A DNA stretch of 40,835 nucleotides from an uncultured Clostridium sp. (lineage in GTDB: Bacteria; Bacillota; Clostridia; TANB77; CAG-508), in assembly GCA_948442365.1 (NCBI GenBank), contig CAOJRU010000017.1:1-40835 (forward strand), read 5' to 3'. The position numbers were made by a program, and so were the translations under genes. Below the pieces are notes generated by a model. It was given only the letters and a program-made list of their open reading frames with translations, ran no database searches and was not told where the DNA came from. Below, piece by piece: positions 17,237-26,942 of this stretch (positions within the stretch are counted from its first letter, which is position 1; every line of letters begins with the position of its first letter).

Positions 17237-18179
17237 TTATTTTTCTCCTCCTTCAATTAGTTTCATAAAGGCTTCTTCTAAGGTAGTATCTGCCTTTTTC
17301 ATTTCAAATATCGTAATATTTTGTTTCGCAAATTCTGCAAAGATTGTCTTTCTTAAGTCTACCTCGCCTTTTGCTTCTATCACATATTGTTTGGTTCCAT
17401 CTTCATTCTCTGTTATTAATTCTACTCTTTTTATGTCTTTTATTTTTTCTTGAATGGTTTTGATTTTATTTTCTGTATCTTCTATTGTTACATAGACACT
17501 ATTATTATTAGTTACTTTATTCTCTAAATTTTCAGGCGTATCTACTGCTACTATTTTTCCTTTATTAATGATAATAACTTTGTTACAAATTTGACTTACT
17601 TCTGATAGTATGTGAGAACTTAGAATAACGGTATGCGTTTTTCCTAATTCTTTGATTAGGTTTCTAATTTCTGTTATTTGCTTTGGATCCAGTCCTACTG
17701 TTGGTTCATCCAAAATTAATATTTTAGGTTCCCCGACTAATGCTCCTGCCATACTTACTCTTTGCTTATATCCCCTAGACAAATTTTTAATTAATTTTTT
17801 CTCAACCTCTTTTAGTCCAGTTTGTTCTATTACTTTTTCAACTTTTTCTTTTTTTGTTTTCTTATCCACTTGTTTTATTTCTGCCATATAAGTTACAAAT
17901 TCTTTTACGGTTAAATCTGTATATAAGGGAACTCCCTCTGGCATATATCCTATCTCTTTTTTTGCTTTTTTTGGTTTCTTTAAGATATCATAACCATCTA
18001 CTATAATCTCTCCGTGTGGTTTGTTCAATAAATCCTGTAATCATATTCATGGTTGTACTTTTCCCCGCACCATTTGGGCCAAGCAAACCTACAATTTCAC
18101 CCTCTTGAATAGAAAAGCTAATATTGTCTACTGCGGTTGCTTTTCCATACTTTTTTGTAACATTTTTTACTTCTATCAC
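17237..18179 (-). CDS. ABC transporter ATPase (GldA/CcmA type), read through a +1 shift at CGG
   Basis: The full product is 313 aa. From GTG 18179 (AGGAGG upstream) the first frame gives MIEVKNVTKKYGKATAVDNI, Walker A GPNGAGKST (34-42) and ITGFIEQTT. It then meets CGG at codon 56 (18014-18012) and ends eight codons later. Skipping the C continues as GEIIVDGYDILKKP, the expected residues after Walker A in this family, then the Q-loop region IGYMPEGVPLYTDL, signature NLSRGYKQR, Walker B ILILDEPTVGLD and a C-terminal domain. Neither piece alone could work: one has only Walker A, the other lacks it. Its permease and GldG partners follow at once and are intact, which argues against simple loss of the system. 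Confidence 0.85.
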
Positions 18180-18193
18180 AAAAAATTCCTCCT

Positions 18194-18405
18194 TTATTTC
18201 TCTTCTAATTGTTTAATCCCTAACATGTTATCACTTTCCTTTTTGCTTGTAAAGCAATTCACACAAAATTTACAATGTCGTAATTCGTGTTCATTTGAGA
18301 TGGTTCTTTTTGCACATTTAAAATCTTATAATCTATTTTTACATTATCTTTTAAAGATTTAAGAATATTTTTAAAATTCCTCTTAGCATAATTTATTCTA
18401 ATTTC
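18194..18405 (-). pseudogene. Remnant of a small Cys-rich protein upstream of the ABC operon
   Basis: On the minus strand, one frame reads RNFKNILKSLKDNVKIDYK. A -1 shift then gives a tail with CAKRTISNEHELRHCKFCVN followed by CFTSKKESDNMLGIKQLEEK, ending 15 bases before the ATPase GTG. The C-x2-C-x2-C cluster looks like a metal-binding or redox site. No start codon with a ribosome site exists in frame and at least one frame change is needed, so I call it a decayed gene. I do not recognise the family. It covers most of the gap between the ATPase and the REP copy at 18449. Confidence 0.35.
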
Positions 18406-18448
18406 TCATATTTTTTATAAAGATATACCTTAAACATAACATGGAAAA

Positions 18449-18477
18449 TGTCCAAAAAGAACTGTCCCAAATGGACA
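18449..18477. repeat. Solo REP-like repeat
   Basis: This 29-base unit starts TGTCCAAAAAGAACTGTCCC and ends ATGGACA. It has the same length and layout as the REP units at 14935 and 29625 (terminal short inverted repeat, GGGAC core, TTTTTGG run) but a different sequence. No inverted partner is nearby. Confidence 0.65.
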
Positions 18478-18504
18478 CCAATTACGACAGGAGTGTGATT
18501 TTTT

Positions 18505-19131
18505 ATGGAATTGTTATATCCTTTTTTGATTACTTTTACTCTTGTGTTTTTTTCTGAATTAGGTGATAAAACACAACTTTTGGTTTTGTCTTTTTCTGCT
18601 AAAAATAAGACTAAGAATATTTTATTGGGAGTAGCTATTGGTACTTTTCTTAGTCATGGATTTGCTATTTTATTTGGTAGCAAGGTGGCTTGTTTTTCTA
18701 GTGAAGTTTTTCAGTTTTATTTGAAAATTTTTACTTATTTTTCTTTTGTGCTATTTGGTTTGATTGGCTTTTTACCTAAAAAATTTTTAAATTCAAATCA
18801 AACTACTAATAATACTTCCTCTAAGTCTGGCTTATTACAAAGGTTCTCCCACATGAAATTAAATTGTGTGTTTATGGTGGCTCTTTGTATTTTAGTTGGT
18901 GAACTAGGTGATAAGACATTTTTGGCCTCTTTAAGTCTTGGTTTTGAATATCCTAATTCTAAATTACCTTTGATTTTGGGGTCTGTTTGTGGTATGGTTA
19001 TGAGTAATTTTATTGCTATTTTTTGTGGTAGATTGATTGGTAATCATTTAAAACAAGATTTTATTGAAGTGTTATCTAATATTACTTTTATTGTTTTTGG
19101 ATTATTGGGCTTTTTGAATCTTCTTATTTAG
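18505..19131 (+). CDS. GDT1/TMEM165 family (UPF0016) cation transporter
   Basis: This 208-aa protein has six to seven membrane helices arranged as two homologous halves. Each half carries the family signature E-x-G-D-K-T: ELGDKTQLL near residue 19 and ELGDKTFLA near residue 135. The acidic residues of these motifs bind the ion; family members move Mn2+ or Ca2+, usually to export Mn2+ in bacteria. AGGAG lies 11 bases before the ATG. No manganese riboswitch was seen in the upstream 300 bases, which instead hold a REP unit and a decayed small gene. Confidence 0.92.
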   Translation: MELLYPFLITFTLVFFSELGDKTQLLVLSFSAKNKTKNILLGVAIGTFLSHGFAILFGSKVACFSSEVFQFYLKIFTYFSFVLFGLIGFLPKKFLNSNQTTNNTSSKSGLLQRFSHMKLNCVFMVALCILVGELGDKTFLASLSLGFEYPNSKLPLILGSVCGMVMSNFIAIFCGRLIGNHLKQDFIEVLSNITFIVFGLLGFLNLLI

Positions 19132-19267
19132 GTGTTTTTATTTATTTGAAATAGTACATTATATTTTGTATTGCCCATGATATTATACAACTTTTTTATT
19201 TTTTCAGTGAATTTTCCTTGACACTCTGTTATTTTTATGCTATTATAATTATTGTTATTTACTACAT

Positions 19268-19344
<77 letters not shown>

Positions 19345-19382
19345 CGTAAGTATTTTACAAGCCAAGTATAAAACACAAAGAA

Positions 19383-19427
19383 AAAGCATCTCAATTTACA
19401 TTTACGTATTTTGAAATGCTTTTTTTA
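19383..19427 (+). terminator. Intrinsic terminator after tRNA-Arg(UCU)
   Basis: An imperfect stem, AAAGCATCTCAA with TTGAAATGCTTT, is followed by a run of T. Confidence 0.65.
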
Positions 19428-19469
19428 TATCAACATTCTTTATTATATATTCTATCACTTTAACTTTTA

Positions 19470-20611
19470 TTATTTTATGCCATTCCATTCTTCTAAAAAT
19501 TCATCTACAAACCTTTTCATAACTTCAGTTCTTGCAATTGCTTCTTCCTTCGCTGTTTTTGTATTCATATTATTAGCAAGTTTAAATAATTTGTGATAGA
19601 AATGATGAATCGTTGATGGGGAATTTCCTTTAATTTCTGAATAATTATCGTTAATGTTAAGTGGTATTTCTTCATCATACATCAAAATATTATGAGCTCC
19701 ACCATAAGAAAAAGTCCTTCCTATTCCTATTGCTCCTATTGCATCTAAATTATCTGCATCTTGTAAAATTAAAGCATTTATATCATTCACATTATTTCCA
19801 TTCCAATTATAATTTTCATGGTATTCTATGCAATAACATATTCTATTAATAATATTTTCGGGCAAATTAGTATGACTTAATATTTCTCTTACTTTAGGTA
19901 ATGAATCTTTTGGAGAAACAAATTTACCAGTTTCATTTTGCATAATTCTATGAATATCATGTAAAAAAGCTGCGATTCCGACAATTAGTTTATCTCCATT
20001 TTCCTTATCACATAAATTAACTGCTATGTTCATTGTTCGTATTAAATGACTAATATCGTGACCACTTGAATCATGTTTGAATAAATCTATGATATATGGT
20101 TTTATTTTTTCTATATATTCTTCTAACATTATATTTTCCTCCAAATTATTCTGATATACAATCTCTCCATATTCTGAAATACATCTAAAAAAACCACTTG
20201 GATCTTCTTCATCAATTAATAATACTTGCTCTATATTAGTTAAAATACTTCTTCTTAATTTAAATAATTTTGTCATATCATCTAATATATTTTTAGATAT
20301 ACTATTTCTAGGAACTACTACTGCCACATCTATCTCACTATCTTTCTATAATCTCCTCTTGCATATGAACCATATAAAATTATCTTTTTACATCTTTCAT
20401 TATTTAATGCATTAAATAATTCTTGGTTTTGAGTTGAGTATCTTGCTTCTATGTTTAATGGCGAAATCAAGTCTAAAAAGTCCTTTTGATCTTCACTCAT
20501 CATTTTATATAAATTGCTTTCTTCTGCTAATCTTATTAATTTGTGTGTATATGGTGGCTGTTCATTTTTTGCTTTTACATAAATTAAGATAGTTTTTATT
20601 GGTTCTATAAT
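19470..20611 (-). pseudogene. Decayed HEPN - nucleotidyltransferase (MNT) - HD phosphohydrolase gene
   Basis: From 20611 downward one frame gives the C-terminal half of a HEPN domain (YVKAKNEQPPYTHKLIRLAE, then DFLDLISPLNIEARYS) and the start of an MNT nucleotidyltransferase (IILYGSYARGDYRK). It stops at 20330. A -1 shift gives DSEIDVAVVV, the expected second half of the G-S-x10-D-x-D motif, and the frame continues (858 bases, GTG 20327) through the rest of MNT into an HD domain (GHDISH, FLHDIHR and DADNLDAIGAIG supply the H...HD...D ligands). The HEPN N-terminal half is missing; the upstream sequence is the end of another gene. HEPN/MNT pairs are toxin-antitoxins in which MNT AMPylates HEPN. 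The HD module may still be translated from 20327. Confidence 0.65.
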
Positions 20612-20615
20612 TTAT

Positions 20616-21053
20616 CTATTTACTATATCTTTTTAAAAATTCCTCTAATTCACTTTCATTCGTAAATATTTCTTCAAAAATATTATATAAGGTATCTGTT
20701 GATTCATATTCTCCAATTGCATAACATTTTTTGCCTAATCCATAAGCAATTCCTGACTCCATATGTGCTGCTTTCCCTGCTGGTAAAACTAATAATAAGT
20801 TTTTTGAGCTTTTTTCTCCATTCATATCGTTTTCAAATAGTTTTAATACAACTTCACTTTTTAAGTCTAATGATTCAAATTCTTTTTGTTTTTCTTCTGG
20901 TGTTTGATTACTATTTCCATAACCCCAATCTTTTTCATTTTTTAAAAAGCAATAATATGATATATTATATTTGTCAAGCAACTTACATATGTTTAAAATA
21001 TTTTCTTTATTTCTAGCTCTACCTGCTATAAAAAATTCATACTTATTTTCCAT
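20616..21053 (-). CDS. Nucleoside 2-deoxyribosyltransferase-like protein
   Basis: This 145-aa soluble protein has a Rossmann-like pattern: YEFFIAGRARNKENILNICK at the start, a central acidic region, and NLLLVLPAGKAAHMESGIAY as the likely catalytic loop (Glu in HMESG), followed by GLGKKCYAIGE. This matches the nucleoside 2-deoxyribosyltransferase superfamily, which cleaves N-glycosidic bonds of deoxynucleosides or related nucleotides. The ATG at 21053 is chosen over a TTG six codons earlier because GAGG precedes it. The gene ends five bases before the truncated HEPN remnant, so a deletion may have joined the two. The exact substrate is unknown. Confidence 0.65.
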   Translation of the reverse strand: MENKYEFFIAGRARNKENILNICKLLDKYNISYYCFLKNEKDWGYGNSNQTPEEKQKEFESLDLKSEVVLKLFENDMNGEKSSKNLLLVLPAGKAAHMESGIAYGLGKKCYAIGEYESTDTLYNIFEEIFTNESELEEFLKRYSK

Positions 21054-21150
21054 AAAATACCTCGCTTTCAATTTGTTGTTCTATTGTTAAAATTATACTT
21101 ATTTTTTTTTATAATTTCAAGTATATTTATAAAACGATACAAATATAAGC

Positions 21151-21180
21151 AAAAAAGCCATTCAAACAAATGGCTTTTTA
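21151..21180 (-). terminator. Intrinsic terminator of the surface-protein gene
   Basis: A stem AAAGCCATT / AATGGCTTT with flanking A and T tracts lies six bases after the stop of the surface-protein gene. Confidence 0.8.
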
Positions 21181-21186
21181 GTATAT

Positions 21187-24100
21187 TTATTTTACATCTC
21201 TTAAACTTTTTAATTTAAAGTATAATCCAACAATTATTGCAGCAATAGTAACTATAATAATTGGTAAAATGATACTGCTTCCTGTTTTAGGCATTTTTAA
21301 ACTGGTAATCGTTTTATCTCCTGAAACTACTGTATTGTTCGTTTTTGTTGTATTTCCTTTCGGATCTGTTTGTCCTGGATTCTGCCCTCCTGGATTATTT
21401 CCTCCTGGATTATCTCCTCCTGGATTATCTCCTCCTGGATTATCTCCTGTTCCTCCTTTTTCCCATTTTGCATATATGGTATAAGTCTTTCCTTCTTCTA
21501 ATTTTAAATCAGAGTACTTTTCAATCTCAGTTCTAAAATCGCTTTCTGTATACCAACCTTCAAATTTATATCCTTCTTTTTTTGGATTTGGAATTGTTCC
21601 CCAAGTATTTGAATCTGTTGCTATATTTATAGTTTTATCTGATAATGGTTCTCCTCCATTGGTCTCATGTTTTATAATAGTTAGTTCTACTGTTGTTCCT
21701 TTTTTCCCCCATTGTGCATATAAAGTTATCGTATCAGAAGTAGTCAAATTTGTGACAGATACTTCATCTGCATAGTTTTCCCCTGTTCCATCTTTCTTTG
21801 TATTCCATTCTACAAATTGATATCCTTCTCTTTCAAATCTATTTGGTAGTAAATTCTGTGCTTTATTTTTGGTAAAAATCTGGTCTTCCATTGTACCCGT
21901 TCCTTCATTAGCATCAAACTTAACTACATAAGTTTCTTCTATTTTTTCTTTAATCACAGTAACTGTACAGGTAACCTTTTTTCCTTCTACAGTCTTTGCA
22001 GTTATAGTTGCTGTTCCTTCTTGTTTTGCTGTTACAAGACCATTTTCTACAGTTGCTACTGTTTCATTTGAACTTGTCCACGTTACTTCTTTGTATGTTG
22101 CATTGGATGGTGTTATATCAACTTCTAATTGATATGTTTTTCCTAATTCCAATGTTATTTCTTGTGTATTAATATTAATACTTGTTACTGGTACTGCTAC
22201 TTTTTCCCACTGTGCATATAAAGTATTTGTACCAATATTCTCTATCTTTTCCTTATCTTCGTAATCAGTTCCTCCCTTTCCTTCAGGGGTAGTATGCCAT
22301 TTTACAAATTTGTATCCATCCCTTGTGAAGGTATTTTCTGGTAAAACATATTGTTCGTTAATACTAAAAATCTCATATCCCATACTTCCAGTTCCACCAT
22401 TGCTATCAAAACTAATTGTATAAGTAGGTTTTCCATTGTCTGTCCAGTTAGCAGAAAGTTTTATAATTCTCTTGCCATAATCGTCATCTCTAAAATCTAT
22501 ATCTCTGTATTTAGTGATTTTTTTACCTTCTAGATACCAGCCTAAAAAATTACCATAGGGTCCTCTTTCCAATATTGGCATAGATTTATCTTTATCTTCT
22601 TCATTTACTATATAAAAATCTTCTACTACATCGTCACTATTTGTATTAAATTGTATTAATATATAAGCTTCCCATTTTGCATATATAGTATGATTTTCTT
22701 GCGTTTCTACAATAGTTGAAACATCTATTTTGTTAATACATTCTTTTTCTTTATACCATCCTTTAAATCTATGACCTGTTTTTGTAGGAACTGGTAAATC
22801 ACCATATGCTTCTCCCTGTACTACATTTTTAGAAGCTTGTTGATTTCCTCCTGTTGCTCCATTGTATTCAAATGTTACAGTAGGATTTTCTATCCATTTA
22901 CAATATAGCATTATGCTATTATTGTTAGTATTTACTATCTCATTAAAAATTTCTTCACTTATTTGTCCTCCTGCCAAAAGTTCTATCCTATTACCATCTT
23001 TAGTATTTGCATAGTAACCACCAAACTTATAACCATTTCTCTCAAAAGCTACATTAGGAATACCTATCATATTACTTCCATAATAAATAAGATTATATTC
23101 TGCAGGATTTGAAAGATTTTGATTATAATGGTTATAAATATAAACTTTAGTCTTACTTTTATCAATTTCCCATTTTGCATATAAAGTATGATTTTCTTGT
23201 GCTTCTACTATAGTTGAATCTGTTACTCTATTTGTAAAGTCTGGTTCTTTATACCATCCCTCAAATGTAAATCTTTCTTTCGTTGGAGTTGGTAATATAC
23301 CATAGGTTCCTTTCTTTTCTACTGTTTTCTGGTTAGTTGTATTATTTCCTGTTGCTCCATTATATTCAAATGTTACTGTTACTTCATTATTAGGAACTGT
23401 AATATAACAACTAGCAGTATGATGCCCATCTTCCGTCATTACCGTAATAACAGCTGTTCCTGGTTTCCTTGCCATAATGCCCCATCCGTCCTGTACTTTG
23501 TTCTATTGTTGCAACTTCCGTATTTGAACTACTCCAATGTATCGTTTTATTGGTTGCATCTTCTGGAGTTACTTCTGCAGCTAATATTTTAACTGTTCCC
23601 TTTTCCATCGTTACAAATGTTTCACTTGGTGAAATAATCTTAACTCCTTCTACTGGTATGTTATTTTTATCAACCCACTGTGCATATAAAGTTATTACAT
23701 CACCATAATCAGCTAATCTATCACTTATAAATTGTTCATCTGTATATTTTGTCCCTGATCCATTTGCTTTTGTATTCCAACCTCTGAAGAGATAGCCATC
23801 TTTTGTAAATGTATTACTTGGTAAATTAAATGCTCTATCATTTTGAGTAACTACTTTATAACCCATACTTTCGCCATTACCACCATTTTTATCAAACTGT
23901 ATTGTATAAGTATTAAATTTACCACGTGGTGACCAATTTGCATATATAAATATATCTCTTTCCTTCTCGAAACTTAAATCTCTATATCTAGTAACTTTCT
24001 TATCATTACTAAATCCTGGTTCTGAATACCATCCATTAAAACATTGTCCTTCACTGACTGGTATTGGAATATTCTCGTCTAAATTTTGTCCATTACTTAT

Positions 24101-24577
24101 AGTTAAATAAATATCTGATATACTACAATCACTTTGATTTGTATTAAATACTATTCTATATGTATCTGGTGCCCATTGTGCATATAAAGTAATTCTTTTC
24201 TCAGTAGGTCCTGCTAATGCTTCTGTTATTAATTGTTCATTATCATAACGTATTCCTGCTCCATTAACATCCGTTGTCCAGTAAAGAAATCTACAACCTT
24301 CTTTGGTATATTTATTTGGTTTTAAAGTAGTAGTGAAATTCTGATTTGAGATTACCTGATCGGTCATTACACCTTCTCCACCATTACTATCAAATATGAT
24401 CGTATAGTCATATAACAATGATGGCTTGGCCTCTCCAAAATGTTCTACACCCTTACTCCATAATTGTGTATCTTCTTTATTATTTCTTTGTATCATAAAA
24501 TAACTTAAGCCTGCTATTACCATTAACAAACTAAAAGTGATAACAAATCTATAAAATTTCTTTCTCTCTTTTTTCAT
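21187..24577 (-). CDS. Sortase-anchored InlB-repeat/Big_2 surface protein, read through a +1 shift at CGG
   Basis: The full product is 1129 aa. It has a membrane/signal segment (about residues 9-28, YRFVITFSLLMVIAGLSYFM), then many InlB-type beta-grasp repeats of the form 'F(D/N)xN(G/Q)G...G(Y/H)xFxGW...ITLYAQW', at least two Big_2 Ig-like domains (for example ITLELGKTYQLEVDITPSNA), a GGDNP-repeat linker, the sorting motif MPKTG, a hydrophobic helix and a basic tail. The first frame reaches CGG at codon 364 (23488-23486), inside a Big_2 domain, and ends 24 codons later. Skipping the C gives STGGWGIMARKPGTAVITV, the expected end of the Big_2 domain. It should be displayed on the wall and bind host or bacterial ligands. 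Without the shift the product would lack the wall anchor. Confidence 0.82.
21386..21445. repeat. 15-bp tandem repeat in the surface-protein linker
   Basis: Four consecutive copies of CCTCCTGGATTATCT (the first with one change) encode a repeated DNPGG/NNPGG pentapeptide just before the sorting signal. Copy number may vary between strains. Confidence 0.85.
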
Positions 24578-24614
24578 TTTTCTTTCGCCTCTCTTTATCT
24601 ACTCTTTTACATAA

Positions 24615-24644
24615 ATTATAAACTTTTTCCCCTTATTACGTCAA
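24615..24644 (-). promoter_or_regulatory. Promoter of the surface-protein gene
   Basis: On the minus strand, -35 TTGACG (24644-24639), an 18-base spacer and -10 TATAAT (24620-24615). Confidence 0.7.
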
Positions 24645-24710
24645 TAAATGTTACCATATTGTTTAAAATGTAATGAACTTGTAATCTGACTGAAATATTT
24701 TATTTATCGC

Positions 24711-26942
24711 TTATGGCTTTTCTATCAATTCAAAAATTGCTTCTTTGGTATCTCTTGCATTTTGTCCAACAAATACTTTGAATTCTCCTGGTTCTACTTT
24801 ATATTCCAATTTCTCACTCCAAAATTTCAACATATCTACGGTAATGATAAATGTAATTTCTTTTTCTTCTAATGGCTCAAAATATTCCTTTTTAAATCCT
24901 TTTAATTCCTTTACTGGTCGTACGCTACTTGCTACTAAATCTTGAATATAAAGTTGTATTACTTCTTTTCCTGCTATACTGCTATTATTTTTTACTTTGA
25001 TTGATACTATTATTGGCAATTCTTTACTCATTTTTTTGCTACTTATTTTCAAATCTGAATATTCAAATTTGGAATAAGATAATCCATATCCAAATGGATA
25101 ATAACTTTCTGTAGGAATATCTTGATAACGAGAAGCAAAACGAATATTACTCATATGTGGTCTTCCTGTATTATAGTGATTATAATAGATTGGACATTGT
25201 CCTGTCGCTTGTGGAAAGCTCATGGTTAATTTTCCAGATGGATTAATGTCTCCAAAAATAACATCTGCTATGGCATTTGCTCCTTCTGTTCCTGGAAACC
25301 ATACTTCTAAAAGAGCATCTGTCTTTTCTGCTACTTCTTTTAATACTAATGGTCTACCATTAAATAGAATTGTAACAATTTTTTTATTTAGTTTGGTAAG
25401 CTCATTTAATAAATTCTGTTGAATTTCTGAAATTTCAATATTAGCTTTTGAACAGGCTTCTCCACTTTGTCTATAATGTTCTCCAATTGCTAAAACAATT
25501 ATATCTGCTTGTTTTGCCACTTGTATTGCTTCTTCTAGTAACTCTTTTTCTTTTTGTTCCTCATTTTCAATATGAATTAAATTGCCACCATCTGCTGATA
25601 AAATTTGATTAAATTCTTTTTCTCTTAATATTTCACTTCCTTTGCTATATAAAACATTTTGAGCTCCCATTCTATTTTCAAAAACTTCTTTCAAAGTCTG
25701 TATTTTAGATTTATCGGAAAACATAGACCAAGATCCAAGTATCGCAATATTATGACCATATGGTCCAATTAAAGCAATTTTACTATCTTTCTTTAATGGT
25801 AAAATTTGTTTTTCATTTTTTAATAATACAAGTGTTTCTGCTGTTGTTCTCCTCGCTTCTTCCAAATTTTCTTTGCTTTTTAAGATTGCTTTTTCTCTTT
25901 CTTCATTAATGTTCCCATAAGGATTTTCAAATAATCCTAACTTGTTTTTAAGTGTCAATACTCTTAATACGGATTCATCTAATATCTCTTCTGGCACTTT
26001 CCCTTCTTCTACTAATTCCTTTAAGTTATTGGCGTATACACTAGACATCATATCAATATCTACACCCGCCATGATGGCTTTGTATGCCGCTTCTTTTTTG
26101 TCTTTTGAAACACCATGTGCGATAGTTTCTTCTATAGCTGAATAATCAGAAATAACAATTCCTTTAAAACCTAATTCTTTTCTTAATACCTCTCTTAATA
26201 ACCATTGATTAACTGTAGCTGGAACTCCATTAATTGTATTAAAAGAAGTCATTATCATTTCTGCTCCATTTTCAATAGCTGATTGATAGGCTGGCAAATA
26301 ATATTGTCTAAATTCTCTTTCTGACATATCTACGGTATTATAGTCTCTTCCTCCTTCTACTGCTCCATAAGCTGCAAAATGTTTCACGCAAGCAGCTGCA
26401 TTTCCCAATTTAGCAATATCTTCTCCTTGATACGCTTCTATCATTGTTTTTGCAAATACTTTTCCTAAATAAGGATCCTCTCCTCCTATGGATTCCATAA
26501 CTCTTCCCCATCTGGAATCTCGCACTAAATCAACCATTGGTGAAAAATTGACACTAGCTCCAGCTGCTCCCGCTTCTTTAATGGAAACTCTTGTAGCATC
26601 ATATATTATGCTTGGATTCCAAGAACATCCTTGTGCAAGTGGAATTGGGAAAACCGTTCGATAACCATTAATAACATCTGCCATAAATAATAGTGGTATT
26701 TTTAATCTGCTTTTGGATAAATACTCATCTTGTATTTTTCTAATCTTTTCACTTCCTACTACATTTAGGATAGAACCTACATGATACAACATTTCATTGG
26801 TTAGATTCAAATCTTTTAATGGTCCTGTTGTTGTATCTACATCATCCATTAAAAATACTTCCCCTGCTACTTGGATTAATTGTCCTATTTTTTCCTCTAA
26901 AGTCATTTCTTTTAATAATTCCAATAATTTTTCTTTTTTCAC
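24711..26942 (-). CDS. Glycoside hydrolase family 3 beta-glucosidase
   Basis: This 743-aa cytoplasmic enzyme has no signal peptide. It shows the GH3 N-terminal barrel (FMADVINGYRTVFPIPLAQG around 87-105, KHF at 187-189), the nucleophile loop GIVISDYSAIEE (Asp266), the GH3 C-terminal domain (IALIGPYG, IVLAIGEHYRQSGEAC) and a fibronectin-III-like end (GKEVIQLYIQDLVASSVRPV). It should release glucose from short beta-glucans. The start GTG overlaps the stop of the GH144-like gene by four bases (GTGA), with AGGAGG upstream, so the two are translationally coupled. That pairing suggests beta-1,2-glucan (sophoro-oligosaccharides) as substrate, an inference from the neighbour. Confidence 0.93.
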   Translation of the reverse strand: MKKEKLLELLKEMTLEEKIGQLIQVAGEVFLMDDVDTTTGPLKDLNLTNEMLYHVGSILNVVGSEKIRKIQDEYLSKSRLKIPLLFMADVINGYRTVFPIPLAQGCSWNPSIIYDATRVSIKEAGAAGASVNFSPMVDLVRDSRWGRVMESIGGEDPYLGKVFAKTMIEAYQGEDIAKLGNAAACVKHFAAYGAVEGGRDYNTVDMSEREFRQYYLPAYQSAIENGAEMIMTSFNTINGVPATVNQWLLREVLRKELGFKGIVISDYSAIEETIAHGVSKDKKEAAYKAIMAGVDIDMMSSVYANNLKELVEEGKVPEEILDESVLRVLTLKNKLGLFENPYGNINEEREKAILKSKENLEEARRTTAETLVLLKNEKQILPLKKDSKIALIGPYGHNIAILGSWSMFSDKSKIQTLKEVFENRMGAQNVLYSKGSEILREKEFNQILSADGGNLIHIENEEQKEKELLEEAIQVAKQADIIVLAIGEHYRQSGEACSKANIEISEIQQNLLNELTKLNKKIVTILFNGRPLVLKEVAEKTDALLEVWFPGTEGANAIADVIFGDINPSGKLTMSFPQATGQCPIYYNHYNTGRPHMSNIRFASRYQDIPTESYYPFGYGLSYSKFEYSDLKISSKKMSKELPIIVSIKVKNNSSIAGKEVIQLYIQDLVASSVRPVKELKGFKKEYFEPLEEKEITFIITVDMLKFWSEKLEYKVEPGEFKVFVGQNARDTKEAIFELIEKP

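Noticed and set aside
18200..18504. Manganese (yybP-ykoY) riboswitch upstream of the GDT1-type transporter
   Set aside because: The conserved loop sequences were not found; the region is better explained by a decayed small gene and a REP unit.
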